Origin: Bdellovibrio sp.
GTDB taxonomy: Bacteria > Bdellovibrionota > Bdellovibrionia > Bdellovibrionales > UBA1609
DNA: 7,689 nucleotides
Direction of reading: 5' to 3'
Assembly (NCBI GenBank): GCA_003694355.1
Contig: RFKI01000009.1
Span: forward strand, 1 to 7,689
Shown piece after piece: positions 5,696 to 7,689 of this stretch (the stretch's first letter is position 1; each line of letters starts with the position of its first letter). The position numbers and the translations under genes are program-made. Below the pieces are notes generated by a model. The model ran no database searches and was not told where the DNA came from. It saw only the letters and a program-made list of their open reading frames with translations.

Positions 5696-6295
5696 CTATT
5701 TATTCAGATAACCCCTTAAAACCCTCTGCACACTTGCAATCACTTTTTTTCTTTCATCATCTAACCAACTCAATTCCTGATGCTTTGATAAAGGTAACTT
5801 AAGCAAAGGGACACTCAAATCATCCAAAGAATAAACACCTTCATAGTATAAAAGTTTCGTTTCAAAATGGATTTTCAAGTTTTCAATATTTTCACTCACC
5901 ATAAGGGCTTTCAGTCCATTCCCTAAAAGGTTAAATAAGTCTTGAGCATGAGGATCTCCATGACGGGCCACCTGGTACACGAGTTTTAAAAAATAAAGGG
6001 CCATTTCTAAACGCTCATAATTCAATCGCAAAGCCGAAAAATCTTCGATCAAATGAGCTTCTTTTAAGATATGCAGTCCACCTTCCCCCTCAAAATAAGA
6101 ACGTTTTTTATAATATAAAACAAAAACATAATGACTAGGCTCTAAAACTCCACCTACAAAACGTTTTTTGCTTTTTCTAGCTCCTTTAACCAAAAAATCA
6201 ACACGCCCTTCCTGAGCACTAAAAGCATTCACTATTAAGTCAGAATCCTGAAAAGGCGTTGTCTTTAAGATAAAAACCTTATCTTTAGAAAGCAT
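5696..6295 (-). CDS. recO: DNA repair protein RecO (short, cysteine-free)
   Basis: RecO works in the RecFOR pathway, helping load RecA onto SSB-coated single-stranded DNA. The N-terminal OB-fold (about 1-80) has the family pattern: VFILKTTPFQDSDLIVNAFS, EGRVDFLVKGARKSKKRF and GGVLEPSHYVFVLYY. The rest (about 82-199) is the helical domain. At 199 residues it is shorter than the usual 230-250. The part where many RecO proteins hold a Cys4 zinc finger is reduced to YYEGVYSLDDLSVPLLKL (150-167), and the protein contains no cysteine at all. I chose the ATG at 6295; a TTG at 6307 would add four residues. The start lies inside the end of mgtE with no good ribosome binding site, so translation probably depends on ribosomes finishing mgtE. 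It converges on the lipoprotein gene with only 40 bp between, where I see no clear terminator. Confidence 0.92.
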   Translation of the reverse strand: MLSKDKVFILKTTPFQDSDLIVNAFSAQEGRVDFLVKGARKSKKRFVGGVLEPSHYVFVLYYKKRSYFEGEGGLHILKEAHLIEDFSALRLNYERLEMALYFLKLVYQVARHGDPHAQDLFNLLGNGLKALMVSENIENLKIHFETKLLYYEGVYSLDDLSVPLLKLPLSKHQELSWLDDERKKVIASVQRVLRGYLNK

Positions 6296-7646
6296 GATAA
6301 AGACCAAACAAGATAGATATGGCCGTGATGGAAGAAAGAGCCGTAAACAAGGGAATTGGCGCTACCGTAGGATCCATGTTTAGGCGCTGAACAACAAGAG
6401 GAAAAAACACACCCAAAACCATAGCCACAAAAATCTGCAAGGCTATTGATAAAGAAAAAGTGACTATCAAATCATACTGAGGGAAGAAAGCAACCCCTAA
6501 CAACAAAACAGCCACCCCAAATAACAAAGTGAATGTGAAACTGAGTAAAAACTCTTTTCTTAAAAAGAATTTCAGACGATCTTTCTGCTCAAAAGCTCCT
6601 GACCTCAAAAGACCAATAACAACTGTGGCCGATTGAGTCCCTGCGACAGTTCCTATGGATAACATAAGAGGAATGAAAGCAGCTACAACCCAAAGACTTG
6701 GAAGTGTTTTTACTGCTGGCAAATGAAGAGATCCATAAAAATAAACAATCAGAAAACACATGGACCCACTTAAAAAAGCAAGAGCTAGCCAGGGAAGACG
6801 CGCCTTAAAACTACTCCAAAATGTTAAATCATCATCACTTCCCGCTTGTCCCATGGCTAACAGATCTTCCTTAGCTTCTTCTCGAATCACATCAATCACG
6901 TCATCTACAGTAATCACTCCCATTAATTTATTTGTATCGTCCACCACAGGAAGAGATAAGAAATCATAGCGCTCCACAGTCTTAGCAACAGTCTCTTGGT
7001 CGGTATCCAGCGTTACCGAAATCACAGAAGAAACCATAATTTCCTTAAGACGATCTGTAGGACGAGAAAGCAAAAGTTGCTTTAAACTTAAAACACCAAC
7101 AAGTTGACCACTGTCATTGATAACATAAATATAAAAAGCCACTTTGTTTTCAGACTCTTCTTTCTGCAGTTCTTCAATGGCCTCTTTCACCGTCATGTCC
7201 TGATGAAGAGCTAAATAATCTGAACTCATTAAACCACCAGCAGAGTCTTCGGGATATCCTAGAAGATCCGCCACTTCTTCAGAGTCTTTATGTTTCATGG
7301 ACTCCAAATATTCTTTAGCAATATCTTCAGGAAGATGACCCAAAACGTCTGCCGCATCGTCAGGATCCATCAGGCTCAGGAGCTGAGTCACTTCTTCTTT
7401 GGAAAGTTCATTTAAAAACCACAACTGAAGGTCCTTATTTAAATAACTGAGAATATGAGCTCGTCTTTCAAAAGAGGGTTCCATTTTAAAGAGCTCTAGA
7501 GCTTCACTTTTACTAAAAGACTCCAAAATAGCGGCAATATCTGCTGTATGTGTCTTTACAAAAATTTTCTGAATATTTTGACGTGCACCACGATCCTTAA
7601 GTTTTCGAATGGTTTCCACAAGCATTTTCGTACGATCGTCAATCAA
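6285..7646 (-). CDS. mgtE: MgtE-family magnesium transporter
   Basis: This 453-residue inner-membrane protein should form the Mg2+ channel gated by cytoplasmic Mg2+. Visible order: helical MgtE N domain (about 30-130, including LSLMDPDDAADVLGHLP at 90-106); paired CBS domains, the first from SAGGLMSSDYLALHQDMTVKEAI (135-157), the second from IMVSSVISVTLDTDQ (203-217) to LMGVITVDDVIDVI (241-254); a plug helix (about 259-280); five membrane helices (about 284-306, 316-340, 364-389, 393-418, 428-450). The family's TM2 motif GGNAGTQ reads GTVAGTQ here (332-338). The TM5 Asp, Asp432 in Thermus thermophilus MgtE, is present in MDPTVA (D425). The start is TTG at 7646: AAGGAG (7654-7659) lies seven bases upstream and an in-frame TAA stands 24 bases upstream, ruling out a longer form. 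The end overlaps recO by 11 bp. Other divalent cations such as Co2+ may also be carried. Confidence 0.95.
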   Translation of the reverse strand: MIDDRTKMLVETIRKLKDRGARQNIQKIFVKTHTADIAAILESFSKSEALELFKMEPSFERRAHILSYLNKDLQLWFLNELSKEEVTQLLSLMDPDDAADVLGHLPEDIAKEYLESMKHKDSEEVADLLGYPEDSAGGLMSSDYLALHQDMTVKEAIEELQKEESENKVAFYIYVINDSGQLVGVLSLKQLLLSRPTDRLKEIMVSSVISVTLDTDQETVAKTVERYDFLSLPVVDDTNKLMGVITVDDVIDVIREEAKEDLLAMGQAGSDDDLTFWSSFKARLPWLALAFLSGSMCFLIVYFYGSLHLPAVKTLPSLWVVAAFIPLMLSIGTVAGTQSATVVIGLLRSGAFEQKDRLKFFLRKEFLLSFTFTLLFGVAVLLLGVAFFPQYDLIVTFSLSIALQIFVAMVLGVFFPLVVQRLNMDPTVAPIPLFTALSSITAISILFGLYHAF

Positions 7647-7687
7647 GATATCACTCCTTCTTCTTTAGCCAGATGCACTCGCTTTAT
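7643..7687 (-). CDS. Possible C-terminal tail of an upstream gene
   Basis: One minus-strand frame entering from the right edge reads IKRVHLAKEEGVIS and stops at TGA (7643-7645), overlapping the TTG start of mgtE as TTGA. A second frame reads NKASASG and stops at TAA 7665-7667. Either could be the end of the gene before mgtE; fourteen residues are too few to name it. The 4-bp overlap favours the first. Confidence 0.25.
   Translation of the reverse strand: MKRVHLAKEEGVIS
7654..7659 (-). promoter_or_regulatory. Ribosome binding site fixing the TTG start of mgtE
   Basis: AAGGAG with a 7-base spacer precedes TTG at 7646. The next in-frame ATG is eight codons in and lacks such a site, so the non-ATG start is the best choice. 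Confidence 0.7.
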
Positions 7688-7689
7688 TC

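Noticed and set aside
6296..6307. TTG start four codons before the recO ATG
   Set aside because: An ATG four codons downstream gives the usual RecO N-terminus, and the TTG has no ribosome site.

Overview
The window looks like chromosomal core-type DNA from an AT-rich Gram-negative bacterium. My best guess is a member of the Bdellovibrionota (Bdellovibrio-like predatory bacteria). The guess rests on the mix of a 4Fe-4S/FAD oxidoreductase of the type I associate with myxobacterial and Bdellovibrio-like genomes, a lipoprotein with the unusual lipobox FQNC, and a large share of uncharacterised envelope proteins. It is inference and was not tested by any search. I see no transposase, phage gene, CRISPR array, rRNA or tRNA.

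Layout, left to right. (1) 1-1199, minus strand: the N-terminal 399 codons of a membrane-anchored ferredoxin/FAD-NAD(P) oxidoreductase that runs off the left edge. (2) 1200-1508: a gene-free AT-rich gap with an 18-bp perfect palindrome just ahead of that gene. (3) 1509-3411 (or 3456), minus strand: a two-gene operon encoding a membrane-anchored, very acidic coiled-coil protein and an exported HEAT-repeat-like protein, neither of known function. (4) 3571-4920, plus strand: a dihydroorotase (pyrC) of the 'DxQVHFREPG' type, divergent from the operon. (5) 5075-5655, plus strand: a 38-residue membrane microprotein followed 14 bp later by a small cysteine-rich lipoprotein. (6) 5696-7646, minus strand: recO and mgtE, overlapping by 11 bp, convergent with the lipoprotein. 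(7) The last ~40 bases may hold the tail of another minus-strand gene.

Three genes have recognisable housekeeping roles: pyrimidine synthesis (pyrC), recombinational repair (recO) and Mg2+ uptake (mgtE). Only mgtE and recO are clearly coupled, by overlap. The two pairs of unknown genes are each tightly spaced and so probably co-expressed: coiled-coil plus HEAT-like, and microprotein plus lipoprotein. All four are predicted to be at or across the cell envelope, and they are the best candidates for undescribed biology here. I found no evidence for a defence system or other large new system. Several near-consensus promoter elements lie so close to start codons that leaderless or near-leaderless transcripts are possible.
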